Origin: Medakamo hakoo | Taxonomy: Eukaryota > Chlorophyta > Trebouxiophyceae > Coccomyxaceae | Reading direction: 5' to 3' | DNA: 64,000 nt | Assembly: GCA_026636295.1 (NCBI GenBank) | Contig: CP089461.1 | Location: 310,001-374,000, forward strand | Part shown: piece after piece, positions 50,501 through 59,826 of the stretch | Layout of the letters: the number at the start of each line of letters is the position of its first letter | How positions within the stretch are numbered: the first letter of the stretch is position 1 | Program-made: the position numbers and the translations under genes | The notes under the pieces: model-generated | Told to the model about the DNA's origin: nothing | Database searches by the model: none | The model's input: only the letters and a program-made list of their open reading frames with translations

Positions 50501-50596
50501 TCGGCGCCGCCGTCCCTGCTGCCCACGCCGCGAGAGGACACGGCGGTGAAGGACGACAGCAGGAAGAAGAAAAAGGGATTGTTCCGAAAGGGGTGA
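47545..50596 (+). CDS. CNNM/CorC-type transporter (DUF21 + CBS pair)
   Basis: Four exons (47545..47656, 47763..47852, 48112..48284, 48500..50596) join to 823 residues. The DUF21 membrane domain is split over exons 1-4: VRWLLAILVVLISGFFAGMT, LGIMGLD, HLLPIREKGNWLMCTLLIAN and IVSTILILLLAEIVPQAICS. The CBS pair follows (VRDVMTPIDKTFMVAASTRL, SGYTRIPVHEDG; then GVITLEDVLEEVIQDEIVDE). A C-terminal region (HLTLVLQGRVAVRAGSEGFE) resembles the cyclic-nucleotide-binding-like fold of CNNM proteins. These transporters handle Mg2+ or other divalent cations at the plasma or vacuolar membrane. The three introns cut the membrane domain. Confidence 0.88.
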
Positions 50597-50977
50597 GAGA
50601 GGCGTGTGTGTGTCTGCGTGCGCGTGCGTGCGCGCGGAGGGCGTTTTTTTTGTTAAGGATGAGATGTCGCAGCGGATGATGAGTGGTGCGGGCGCGCACG
50701 TCCTGTGTGGCCTTTTTTTCTCGAACAAAAAGAATAGCATTGTCTCCCTCTCTTACACGCAAAAAAGAATTCGGTGTTTTGTTGGGCGGCCGCGTCCGTC
50801 CCACACAAAAAAAGAAGTGGAAAAAAGGGATTCAGGGGACAAGGATGTGGTGGGCAAGGCAAAAAAATGTTTGAAGGGGGGGCGAAGAAAAAAGAAAAAA
50901 GAGTAGGCAGGTGCAAAAAAAATTCGTTGTTGGTTTCTGTGGCTGTCTGGTTGGTCGTACGGCTGCTGCTCGCGCAC
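50597..50977. other. AT-richer gap between convergent genes
   Basis: This 381-base gap between the stops of the CNNM and HY5-like genes is unusually A- and T-run rich (T8 near 50644, many A6-A8 runs 50760-50930) for this genome. I see no gene; it is probably two facing 3' ends. Confidence 0.5.
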
Positions 50978-52113
50978 TCAGGCCGCGCCGCCGCGCATGT
51001 TTTTGATGACGGTGCGGAGCATGTCGGCTTCCCTCTCCAGGGCCGCGACGCGCGCTTCCGCGGCGCTCGCGCGCGCTTCCGCGGACGCCGCCCGGGCTTC
51101 CAAGCCGTTGACGTACGATTTCTTGCGCTCGCGCGCCTGCTGGGCCGAGACCCGGTTGCGGAGCAGGCGCTTGAGGCGCTTGGCCTCACCCGCGTCGGAC
51201 GTGGCGGCCAGGCGGGCGCGGAGCTCCGCGTCCGTCTGGTACTCGCCGCCGGGCGCGGGGGAGCCGCCCCGGCCCGAGGGCGACGCGGCGCCGCCGTCGT
51301 CCTCATCTTCTCCACTGCCGGTGGGCTTGCCCCCGCCGCGCATGGCGGCGGCGGCGGCCCGGCGGTCGGCGCGCCCGGCCGCGATGGCGGCCGCGCGTTT
51401 CGCGCGCGCGGCCGCGGCGGTAGACCGTTTGCCGACTTCGGCCTTGGCGGCCCGGGCGCGGGCGATGCGCAGTTCAGCCAGCTCCAGGCCGGTGAGTTTG
51501 GGGGCGGGGGCCGGGATGCCCAGTGGGGCGCCGTACGCGGCAGCGGCGGCGGCGGCGGCGGCCAAGGAAGCCGGGTTGTACGCGGCTGTTTTTTTTTGTT
51601 TGGTGGTGGGTGGTGGGTGGTGGTGGTGAGTGGTCGAGCCAACAAACAGCGTGCGGGGAGAAGGAAGGTGGTGGGGAGGGAGCGAAATTGGGGCGCGTGG
51701 CCGTCGGCCTGGCCCGCCCGACACCGCTTCCACCCACGCCAGCGCGGCATTAAGCATCCAACCGGACGCCCTGGCCGGGTGTGGAACGGTGTGGGCCGGG
51801 TCGGCCACGGCCGCACTGTCGTGGCAGCGCGCTCGTGCGCCCGCACTTCTGCGTCGGAGGGTCTCCTCGGCATCGGTCAATGCTGGGCTATGCGCCCGCA
51901 CCGTCACCCTATCTCGCCCCGAGACTGGGCTTGTGAGGGTCCCCAAGCTAACGAGCGCGGGAGCGAGGGCGGAGGGCGCGTGCCAACGTGCGGGAGAGGC
52001 GGAGCTCTGCGGCCGCGCATCCATCTCCGCGCGGCAAGAAAGAAACGAAAAGGCACGAACGCACCCATGTCGCCAGCGGGGTAGCCGGCCATCGGGACGA
52101 CGGCGTCAGACAT
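50978..52113 (-). CDS. HY5-like bZIP transcription factor
   Basis: Exons 52113..52065 and 51585..50978 (donor GTGCGT, acceptor AAACAG, intron 479 bases) join in frame to 218 residues. The basic region and zipper ([56 protein letters not shown]) match land-plant HY5/HYH almost residue for residue in the DNA-contacting part ([13 protein letters not shown]). HY5 binds ACGT-core boxes and drives light responses. The acidic segment before the zipper ([10 protein letters not shown]) lacks a clear Val-Pro motif for COP1. The N-terminal half is Ala/Arg-rich. The bZIP group is firm, and light signalling in this organism is inferred. Confidence 0.85.
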
Positions 52114-52810
52114 GTAGCGAGTCGGAGAGGGAAAAAGAAGCGGGGGTGTGGCGCGCGCGGGGTGAGCGCGGAGACGGGAGGAAAAAAAATGAAGGAGTGA
52201 GGGGAGGAGAGGTGCTTCTGAACGGTCGAGAGCCGTTGTGGCCGCACGAGGAGCCAGCCCACACAAAAGTGTGGCCTGATTTTTTTTCTGCGCTGGGGCA
52301 CTGAGATCTCTCAGTCGCGCCTCCCCGCGCGACTGGCGAGGACGCCCCCCCCCCCCCCGCAGCCTGGCCCAGGTCCGAGGTCCCACGCCCGCCCCCGCCC
52401 TCTCGTTTTTCTCTGGTCTCTGTCTCTGTCGTCTTGGGTCCCAGGGTCACCCCCTCCGCCGCGGCGGGGGGCCCTCGCCGCGGGGTGACGCGTCCTGGGG
52501 AGGGCGGCGGCGGTGTGTTTGTGTGTGTGCGCGTGTGCCGGGCGGGCGTGAGAGGGCCTTTCTCGTTCACTGCGACGAAAGACACAGAGCGCGCGCGCGC
52601 GCGGCGACTCTCTCGTCCCGCGCCGCTGCCTCTATCTCCTGTGCACCCTCCACCCACTCACGCAGCAGGCCAAAGGTCCGGCCTGGCAGTGCAGTTTGAC
52701 CGTCCCAAGGCGGCACACCCCTGCAAAAACGCCCGAACAGCAGACTCTCGCGCCGCATGCGTGCCGTCTCAACTTTCGCCTCCCCCCAAACACACAGGCC
52801 CACTCGCCGC
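52114..52810. other. 700-base divergent promoter region HY5-like / PLA2-like gene
   Basis: This is the longest inter-start region in the window. It contains a T9 run near 52278-52286 and a C12 run near 52346-52357. An inverted repeat GTCACCCC...GGGGTGAC spans 52446-52489 with TGACGCG next to it. A GC dinucleotide run lies near 52588-52600. No coding frame is convincing. Confidence 0.5.
52446..52489. repeat. inverted repeat GTCACCCC / GGGGTGAC
   Basis: Two perfect 8-base arms are separated by 28 GC-rich bases in the divergent promoter upstream of the HY5-like gene. The TGACG at the right arm resembles a bZIP half-site. Confidence 0.6.
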
Positions 52811-55800
52811 ATGCCGCGCCCACACAGGCGCCTGGCCTTGGCGGCGGCCGTCTGTCTGGTGGCGCAGGTAAGATAAGAGTGGGAGAGACGGCGGCGGCCG
52901 CCGCCGTCCCGTCGCTTTCGGCCCGAACCTTTCGCGCCGCGGCGCCGAACCTTCCTCCCGGCTGCCCCTCACACCTCACGCCTCCCTCAACCAGGAACTC
53001 CTCGCCGGCCTGCCCCTCGCGTCCGCCGCACCCAAACACCACAAGAAACGTGCGCACGAGAGGGAGGGAGGGAAACGAGGGGGAAAGAGAGAGAGAGACA
53101 GGACGGCGCCCTCAATCCACCCACCCCTTAAAAATGAAAAAATAGACGGCCGTGCGCACGCCGCGACCCGCGACCTGGACCTGGCGGGCGGCGCCGAAAC
53201 CATCGAAGCCCTGGTGGACCCTACGAACCCTCCTCCACTCCAGGGAGAGCTCGTGTGTTACTTCAGTCCCGGGGAGGCACGGGTGACGGGCTTGAGGACG
53301 GGCCTCACCCGCGCGTGCGCCGCGCGGGGTGCGCCCCGCCGCATCCCCCTCGGCACGGGCACACTGGTCGGCCTGCGTGTGGGCGTCGACACCTTCACGG
53401 ATCCTCCAGGCGTCACCTCCCTCGAATTCTCCATCGACGACGGCGACGGCGGCCCGCCGCGCGTGGAAGTGTGCGGCGGGTCACGCGCTGCGCGGGGCGC
53501 GACCGCGGGCGGCGTGTCTGTGACGCTTCCACCGGGAGCGGCCGTCGCGGCCATTGGTGGGTCCTGCGCCAGCCCGGACGACCTGCGCCTGGACGCGACG
53601 ACCGTGGATGTGGTGGCCACGTACGGGCCGGCGAAATATCCGTTGCGTTGCATTTTTCATTTTTTTTTTGGGTTTCCAATGAAAAATGCTTTGGAACAAG
53701 GCCCCCAAAAACTCACGCCCCCTCCCTCTCACCCAACCCTAAACAACAACAGTCCCGGCGGCCCGGACCCGCCGGCCGTCGAGCTGAAACGCCGCACCGT
53801 GCGCGGCGTGCCCGTCGAGTACGCAGCGCTCATTTTACCGCCGCCGCCTGTCAGCGGCGGTGCTGGCTGGGAGGGTGGTGGTGGTGGTGGTGGTGACGGT
53901 GAGGACGGCGACTGGGTCGACGCCGACGCGGACGCGGAGGGTGGTGGCATTGACGCCGACGTGGGGGACACCCAGGACGACTGGGCGTACGGCCCGGCGT
54001 CGGAGAGCGGCGGCGGTGGTGAAGAGGGCGGAGAGCCGCCCTCCACTTCCGCCTCTGCCCACGTGGCCGCGCCCGCGCCCGCGCCGTCCGACGCGGACGA
54101 CGGCAGCCTGTGGCCGTGGGACCTGCCACCGCCGCTCCCTTCCCTGCCTAAGAAACGCAACGCGACCGTTGCTGTCGCCAAGAAAAACGCGTCCGTGGCC
54201 GGCGCCGCCCCTCCCCCCCCGAGGCTCAACGCGACCGCGCGCGCCGCTGCGGCCGCGGCCGCGCGCGCGGCCCGGGCCGAGGCGGCATCCCTGCGCAACG
54301 CCACGCTTTCCGCCCACGGCGGCGACCCAGGCCTGTGGCTGGACTGGCCGGCTCCAAAAGAGGGCGGCAATGGAACGGCGGCGGCGGCTAGAGGGGGAGG
54401 GGTGGAGGACACGACGGCTCCGCCTCCGCCCCCGCCGCCGACCGACCCAACGCTCGGCGCGGCCGCCGTCGTCACCGCGACCGATCCGACGGGCTTCACT
54501 CTTTTGACCATGATCCTGGACGAAGCCCAGACCACGGTCAAGCTGCGGTGGACGGTGGGCAGTGGGGCCGGCGCGCGCACGGTGGAGGAGGCGATGCCCG
54601 TGCCCGGGCCGGACGGGGTGGCGGCGGCCGCGCCGCCAGAGGCGTCGAGCGCCGCCGCCCCCGCGCCGCCCGCCACGACGCCCGCCACACCTCCGACGTC
54701 GAAGAAGGAAGCCCGCGCCCTGGTCCGGGCCCGCCGCGTCACAGCCTGGGGCCTGGTCCGGGTCGCGGACTTTGTGGTCGCGTCCGTGCTGGCGGGCGCG
54801 GAGGCGGAGAAGAGTGGAGGGGTGGAGGGCGGCACGCCGCCCCCCGCGCCCGCGCCAGGGTCGCTCGAAGAAACGACGGGCGGCGGCAAGCCCAAGAAAC
54901 CGAAGCCCTCCCCCCGCCCGCCCCCACCCAACGTCCTGTACGACCCGCCCACCACGCCCGTCAAAGCGTACCGGGACCCGGGCGCGGCCGCGGCGCGCGC
55001 GTTTGCGGCCGCGCGCGTGCTGCTGCCCAAGGGTGGTGGGGGGAGGGGGGAAGCCCCGGCCCTGAACGACAGCAGCAGCGAAGCGACGGAGGCCGCCCAC
55101 CTGACGACGGTGCCCGGGCGCAGGAGGCTGACGGTCGACACGTCTCCCGTCCCGCCGCCCCTGCGCCTGCACCCGTCCCGCGGCCGCCGCCTGGCCGACC
55201 ACCCGGGCTGCGACGGCTTCCCGGACACGACATGCACGCTCGCCTGCTGCGCCCGCCACGACGAGTGCTACTTCCGGCACGGGTGCACGGCCGCGTCGTG
55301 GGCGCCGACGCTGCGCCGGGCGGTCGGGTTGGAGGGGGCACTGCCGGGTTTGGGGCCGTCGCCTGCGTCGGCTGCGCTGTTTTTAGGCTCGCTCGGCGGC
55401 AAGGTTGCGGCGGCGGCGACGGGCGACGCGCCGGCCGGCGTCCCCGGCTCCGACCAAGCCGACGACGTGTGTGTGGAGTGCAACACCAACGCGGTGGCGT
55501 GCTTGCTGGCCGCGTGCGGGCCGCTGAGCGGCGGCAATGGAGGGAAGAAGGGCTCGACTCCCAGCCGCCCGGGCGAGCGGGGCGATGTCTGCTACGACTC
55601 CGACAAGGGCTTGGGCTGCTCCAAATTCTTCACGTGCCCGGCGTCGTACGACGACAATGGGACTGCCCTGGTGGAAGACCGCACGGCGGACGACGACAAT
55701 GCGGGCCTGGGCGTGGACGGGTTGGCGCGAGCCGCGGCGGCCGCGGCCGCGGCGGGCGTGAAAGGCTTGGGCGCGGCCGCGGCCCTCGGCGTCGCTCCAC

Positions 55801-56114
55801 GCCCGTCGTCCGCCGCGGACCGGCGCCGGGCGGGGGGGCGGGACGACACGTGCGAGTGCCCTCCCACACCCGCAGACGACCACACGGGCCCCTGCCCCAC
55901 CGCCGAAAACCCGTGCTGCGCGCACGCGGCCCTGATCCCGGGCGCCGTGGGTTGCCCCGGCGAGACGGGGAGCGTGTGCCCGACGCCGGACGCGCCGTAC
56001 CCGTGCTGTTGCTGCCCTGTTGGGCAGGTGTGCGGGACGGTGGCGGCCGACCCGGCGAGCAAGAATGGGGAGGGTGGCGTGGTGCACACGTGCGTGCCGG
56101 CGGTGGCGACGTGA
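52811..56114 (+). CDS. large secreted protein with phospholipase-A2-like signature
   Basis: Exons 52811..52867, 52995..53049, 53146..53641 and 53753..56114 give 989 residues. The third donor could instead be GTACGG at 53621. Exon 1 begins a signal peptide (RRLALAAAVCLVAQELLAGL). An N-terminal beta-rich region (GELVCYFSPGEARVTGLRTG) and an acidic Gly-rich linker with N-glycosylation sites follow. A second beta-like region comes next (LLTMILDEAQTTVKLRWTVG). At residue ~695-710, CTLACCARHDECYFRHGC matches the secretory phospholipase A2 active-site pattern CCxxHDxCY, with His-Asp conserved. The Cys-rich tail (PYPCCCCPVGQVCGT) is granulin-like. I do not know this architecture. Lipase activity is inferred from the motif alone. 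Confidence 0.7.
53650..53689. repeat. 12-base perfect inverted repeat in intron
   Basis: GCATTTTTCATT and its exact reverse complement flank a 16-base T-rich loop in the third intron of the PLA2-like gene. It could pair and bring the splice sites together. Confidence 0.75.
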
Positions 56115-56255
56115 GAGGGAAGGGACAAAAGGACGAGTGTTGCTGCGTGTTTTTTGTATGACTAGAAAGGGAGACATAAAAACACGACCCCGCCGGGGCC
56201 GAGGAAAGGCCGGCCCTTTTTTTCGACACGCGCGCCCAGCACCCTCTCCGGCCTC

Positions 56256-56654
56256 TCAGATCCCCTGCCCCTTCAAATAGTCGCCCAACGCTTCGATGCA
56301 GCCCGTCGCGTCGCCCGGCTGCGCGCCCGCGCCGTAGAACCCAACGACGAGCGCGGTCTCCGTTTTTTTGACCGTCACGCCGTCCGGCCCTTTCTTGCCG
56401 CGGATCACCGCGCCCGGGTCGCCCGGGATGACCAGGTACTTGACGCCGGCCAGGACGAGGCCGGTCGTCGCGATGGACGACTGGTCGGCCAAGCCCGCGA
56501 CGACCGCGTCGACCTCTTCCGGCGTGACGTCCGGGAAGTCGGGCGACGCGGCCCAAATGCCGCCGTCCTGGCCCACGATGGCGGCGGACGTCAAGCGGCC
56601 GCCGTGCGGGAGGTCGACCATCAGGTGTTCGTCCACGTACTGCTGCCAGGACAT
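56256..56654 (-). CDS. profilin
   Basis: A single exon of 132 residues, the usual profilin length. It begins MSWQQYVDEHLMVDLPHGG, the conserved N-terminal helix that binds poly-proline. It continues AAIVGQDGGIWAASPDFPDV, KYLVIPGDPGAVIRGKKGPD and ends IEALGDYLKGQGI. Profilin binds G-actin and poly-proline stretches and regulates actin assembly. Family and start are firm. Confidence 0.95.
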   Translation of the reverse strand: MSWQQYVDEHLMVDLPHGGRLTSAAIVGQDGGIWAASPDFPDVTPEEVDAVVAGLADQSSIATTGLVLAGVKYLVIPGDPGAVIRGKKGPDGVTVKKTETALVVGFYGAGAQPGDATGCIEALGDYLKGQGI

Positions 56655-57197
56655 GACGGTGGCGTGCGTTTTTTCACGAGAGACGAGAGAGAGAGAGAGT
56701 GGGTGGATGTGATGGGGGGATGGTCTGTGCGCGTGAATGGTTTTCGCCGCGTCCAGAAAAACGTCGCTGCGAGGCAGTCGGACGGAGTTCTTGATGCCGT
56801 ACTTCTTTCTGACAAGGGCTCAGAGGACCTGTGAGTACGTGGGCGTGCGAAAAAAGGGGGAGGGAAGGGTCAGGGAAGGGCGAGGCGGGACGCCGCGGGG
56901 AAGACGCGCGGACGCACGCGCGCGCGGTCGAGTGCGAATGGTTTCGGCGCAGCTTCTCGCGCAGCCGGCGGGCAGGGGCGGCGGGGGTGCGTCGCTTCCG
57001 TGGCCTCACGCGTGAGCGCATGGCTGTCAGCCACCCAGGCAAAGGGGCAGCAGGCGGCGGCACCAGTTTCGACCCCGCACCTGCTCGAGAGAGAAACACA
57101 GGAGTGGAGGCGGGTGCCCCACACTCTCGCTCGCTTCATTAACGCGAACAGCGCAGCATTTTTCCGTCCCGTCCACGCGGGGCACGAAGCCGCCGCC
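56655..57197. other. divergent promoter region profilin / PEX16
   Basis: About 540 bases. An ATG at 56737 opens 31 codons ending at a GTGAGT donor (56831) that could splice in frame to an acceptor before 57025. This would give PEX16 an N-terminal extension. I do not adopt it, because PEX16 proteins start near 57198. No other gene is seen. Confidence 0.4.
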
Positions 57198-58811
57198 ATG
57201 ACCCGGCGATCCGCCGGTCGCCCAGGGCTGCGCGCTCGCTACGACGCATGGGTCCGGTCGAACGCGACGCTCGTCACGGCGATAGAATCGGCGGCATCCA
57301 CGGCGACCTGGCTCCTGCCCGACCGCTTTGGCGGCGACGAACTCACGGCCGAGGCCATCCACTCCGGCCTCGGCCTCGCGTCCGTCTACAATGAAGCCGT
57401 CCTGCAAGAGGAAGATGTGGGCCCGTCATCGCCTCCCGCGTGGCCGCTGTGGCTGGCGGCTATGCAGCAGGTGCGAGCGTGTCACGACGCATGCCTCCCT
57501 CGGCGCTGGCACCCCAGCAAACCCGACCACCCCACTCCACCGCCTCTCACTCCACTCTCTCTCTCCACCCCATGCTCCCATCTCTCACCGACACAGGTCG
57601 AAGTCCTGGTCGAAATCGGCGCCCGCCGGGCCGCGTCCTTCGGCACGCTGTCCGACCCCTGGAGCCCGCTCGTCGTCCTGGAAGCCGCGAAAGCGGCCCT
57701 GCGCCTCGCCGTCCTCGCGCGCGCCGGCGGCCGACTGACGCTCGATGGCGGGTGCACGCTGCCCCCGCCCGGCGCGCCGGGCGTCGTCGCCGCGCCGCCG
57801 CGCGCAGGACCAACAGCGCCCCACCACCGTGGCGCGTCCAGGGCGGCGCGCCGGGCCGCGCGCGCGGCGGCGGTGTTCGCCGCGTTTGCCGCCTTTCGCG
57901 AAACGCACGGCCTGCCGGCCGTGCCGGCGTACCGGCGAGCGGCGTCAGGCGGTGGCGGTGGTGGGAGCGCGCCAGCCGCCAGCGCATTGTCGGCGGCCGC
58001 CCTGGGCGCGGCGGCGGTGGCCGCCGTGTCGGCCGCGCCGGGTGAGGCCGCGGTCGAAGCCGTCGCGGGCCGGGGCGACCGCGCCGCGGCCGACGCCGCG
58101 GCGCTGGCGGGGCGGAAGCCTGGCGGGGGCGGGGCCGGCCCGCCAGCCCGCCGGCGCCGGCGGTGGTGGGAGGACCCCGGCCCGGCGCCGGCGTGCGCTC
58201 CACTGGCGCCCTCACAGGCGGTCGCGCCGCGTCCGCCGCCGGCCCCGCCGATCGACCTGGCGGCCCTGGACGCGGCCGCAGAGGCGGCCGCCTGGCGCGG
58301 CGCGGGGCTGCTCGCGGCGGGGGAGTTCCTCTTCATCGCCCGCCCGCTCGCCTACGTGGCCGCCCTGCGGGCCCAGGCCCGGCGGTCGCGCACGCGCGGG
58401 CCCGCCGCGCCGCCGTCCTTCCTGTCCTCGCCCTGGTGGCCGTGGTGCCTGTCCCTGGCGATCGACGCGGCGAGCGGCGCGGCGCTGCGGGCCGGCGCGG
58501 CCGCCGCGTCGGCCGCGGCGGCGGCGGCGGCGGACACGCCGGGCCTCGGCCCGTCCTCCCCCGTCGCGCTCGCCTACCGGTCCCACGCCTTCACCTGGCA
58601 CCCGTCGGAGGCCCGGGAACTCGGGCGCCGGCGCGGCCTGCTGTGGCTGTACGCGCTGCGGTCGCCCGCCTGGGACGCGTTCACAGAGCGGGCCCTGTCG
58701 ACCGCGGAGGCGGGGGCGCGCCGGGTGCCGCTGCTCGGCGGCTTGGCCGGCAAGGCGGCCGAAGTGGTGCGGGGTGTGCAGGGCTACTACACGTACACGA
58801 GCGCCTCGTAA
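57198..58811 (+). CDS. PEX16: peroxin PEX16
   Basis: Exons 57198..57470 and 57597..58811 give 495 residues. The PEX16 pattern is clear: RYDAWVRSNATLVTAIESAA, WLLPDRFGGDELTAEAIHSG, VEVLVEIGARRAASFG, VVLEAAKAALRLAVLARAGG, LLAAGEFLFIARPLAYVAAL, SSPWWPWCLSLAIDAASG and LLWLYALRSPAWDAFTERAL. PEX16 helps insert peroxisomal membrane proteins with PEX3 and PEX19 and acts at the ER. A Gly/Ala/Pro-rich insert of about 150 residues separates the two halves. The intron (126 bases) is a multiple of three without a stop. Confidence 0.9.
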   Translation: MTRRSAGRPGLRARYDAWVRSNATLVTAIESAASTATWLLPDRFGGDELTAEAIHSGLGLASVYNEAVLQEEDVGPSSPPAWPLWLAAMQQVRACHDACLPRRWHPSKPDHPTPPPLTPLSLSTPCSHLSPTQVEVLVEIGARRAASFGTLSDPWSPLVVLEAAKAALRLAVLARAGGRLTLDGGCTLPPPGAPGVVAAPPRAGPTAPHHRGASRAARRAARAAAVFAAFAAFRETHGLPAVPAYRRAASGGGGGGSAPAASALSAAALGAAAVAAVSAAPGEAAVEAVAGRGDRAAADAAALAGRKPGGGGAGPPARRRRRWWEDPGPAPACAPLAPSQAVAPRPPPAPPIDLAALDAAAEAAAWRGAGLLAAGEFLFIARPLAYVAALRAQARRSRTRGPAAPPSFLSSPWWPWCLSLAIDAASGAALRAGAAAASAAAAAAADTPGLGPSSPVALAYRSHAFTWHPSEARELGRRRGLLWLYALRSPAWDAFTERALSTAEAGARRVPLLGGLAGKAAEVVRGVQGYYTYTSAS

Positions 58812-58892
58812 GCTAGGCGGGGGAGGGCGCGTGCGTGTGCGCGTGCGTGTGCGCGTGCGTGTGCGTGTGTTTTGAAAAACAGAAAATGCCGG

Positions 58893-59567
58893 TTACAGAC
58901 CTCCAGGCACCAACAGCTGCGCGACCGCCCGCCACGCGGGCGTCCGCCACGCTTCCGTGTGGCGGAACACGCGCAGTCTCCCGCCTTCCACAGCCTCGCA
59001 TTCGTACACCGTCTCGCCCCGGACGTCGACGGCCGGGCGCCAGGGCAGGGCGACGCCCGTCCGCAGGCGCCAGGCCGCCCGCAGCACGACGGCCGGCTGC
59101 TCTGCCACCACGCCCACGCGTCCGCCTTCCAGGTCGATGGACGGGTCCACCAACCACCGGCGCAGAGCGGCGATGTTGCTCCTCCAGTGGCCCAGGCCGG
59201 TCACAGTGATTGTCGGGTCCACAAACGCCGCGCCCGGCGCGTACGCTGCGCCGTTTATGGCGCCACTGACAAAGTACGCGTGCCGGAAGTCGGCTTCGAT
59301 GGCGGTCGCCAGGCCGGCGGGCCCGCCGGGTACGCCGACGCCGTCGTCGGGCAGGGCCAGGCCGCCGGCCTTGTTGCCGCCGATGAGGGAGGTGGCCGCT
59401 GACACGGCGGCCTGGAGCGGTGGGGCGGAGGTCGTGGCCAGGGGTTGCGCGCGCGCCGGCCGCTCGGCCGCCGGTGGCGGTGCGATGGCCGGCGGCAGGG
59501 CGCGCGGGGTCACGCTGCAGCGACATGTCGGACCTTGGCGGCCTGGCGCTGTCAGCGGGGCGGGCAT
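58893..59567 (-). CDS. DUF2358 (NTF2/SnoaL-like) plastid protein
   Basis: A single exon of 224 residues starting at the ATG at 59567. The N-terminus (MPAPLTAPGRQGPTCRCSVT) is a plausible short plastid transit peptide. The DUF2358 core is well matched: TAIEADFRHAYFVSGAINGA, AYAPGAAFVDPTITVTGLGH, WRSNIAALRRWL, then WRLRTGVALPWRPAVDVRGE and FRHTEAW. The fold is a SnoaL/NTF2-like cone, and plant members are mostly uncharacterised plastid proteins. A GT/GC alternating repeat (about 58829-58870) lies just past its 3' end, between this gene and PEX16. Confidence 0.8.
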   Translation of the reverse strand: MPAPLTAPGRQGPTCRCSVTPRALPPAIAPPPAAERPARAQPLATTSAPPLQAAVSAATSLIGGNKAGGLALPDDGVGVPGGPAGLATAIEADFRHAYFVSGAINGAAYAPGAAFVDPTITVTGLGHWRSNIAALRRWLVDPSIDLEGGRVGVVAEQPAVVLRAAWRLRTGVALPWRPAVDVRGETVYECEAVEGGRLRVFRHTEAWRTPAWRAVAQLLVPGGL

Positions 59568-59826
59568 GGAGGCGTGTGGGCGGGCCCACGCTCCGGCCCA
59601 ATTGCGCTTCCTGAGCGCGCCGCGCGCGCGCGCGAGCCGAAGAAAACCAGCGAATGAAACAACCTCTTGTCCGCATAACAAAAGCAAAAAAAAAAAAGAC
59701 GCGCTCTCCCCTCTCAACACCCTCACACAAACTCGGCACACATGCACAAAAATGTATAGTCACAGGCGGGGTGTGGGGGGGACGGCCCTGTAAGGGCAAA
59801 AAATGACATTTCCTCTCCCTTCCCCA

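Noticed and set aside
47639-50740. 1,033-residue minus-strand ORF across the CNNM gene
   Set aside because: It crosses introns and exons of a well-supported plus-strand gene and shows no domain.
56737-56830. 31-codon upstream exon extending PEX16
   Set aside because: It can splice in frame, but the resulting extension has no counterpart in PEX16 proteins and the promoter-proximal position favours chance.
58829-58870. GT/GC alternating repeat as a regulatory element
   Set aside because: A simple-sequence repeat between two convergent gene ends. Nothing ties it to a function.
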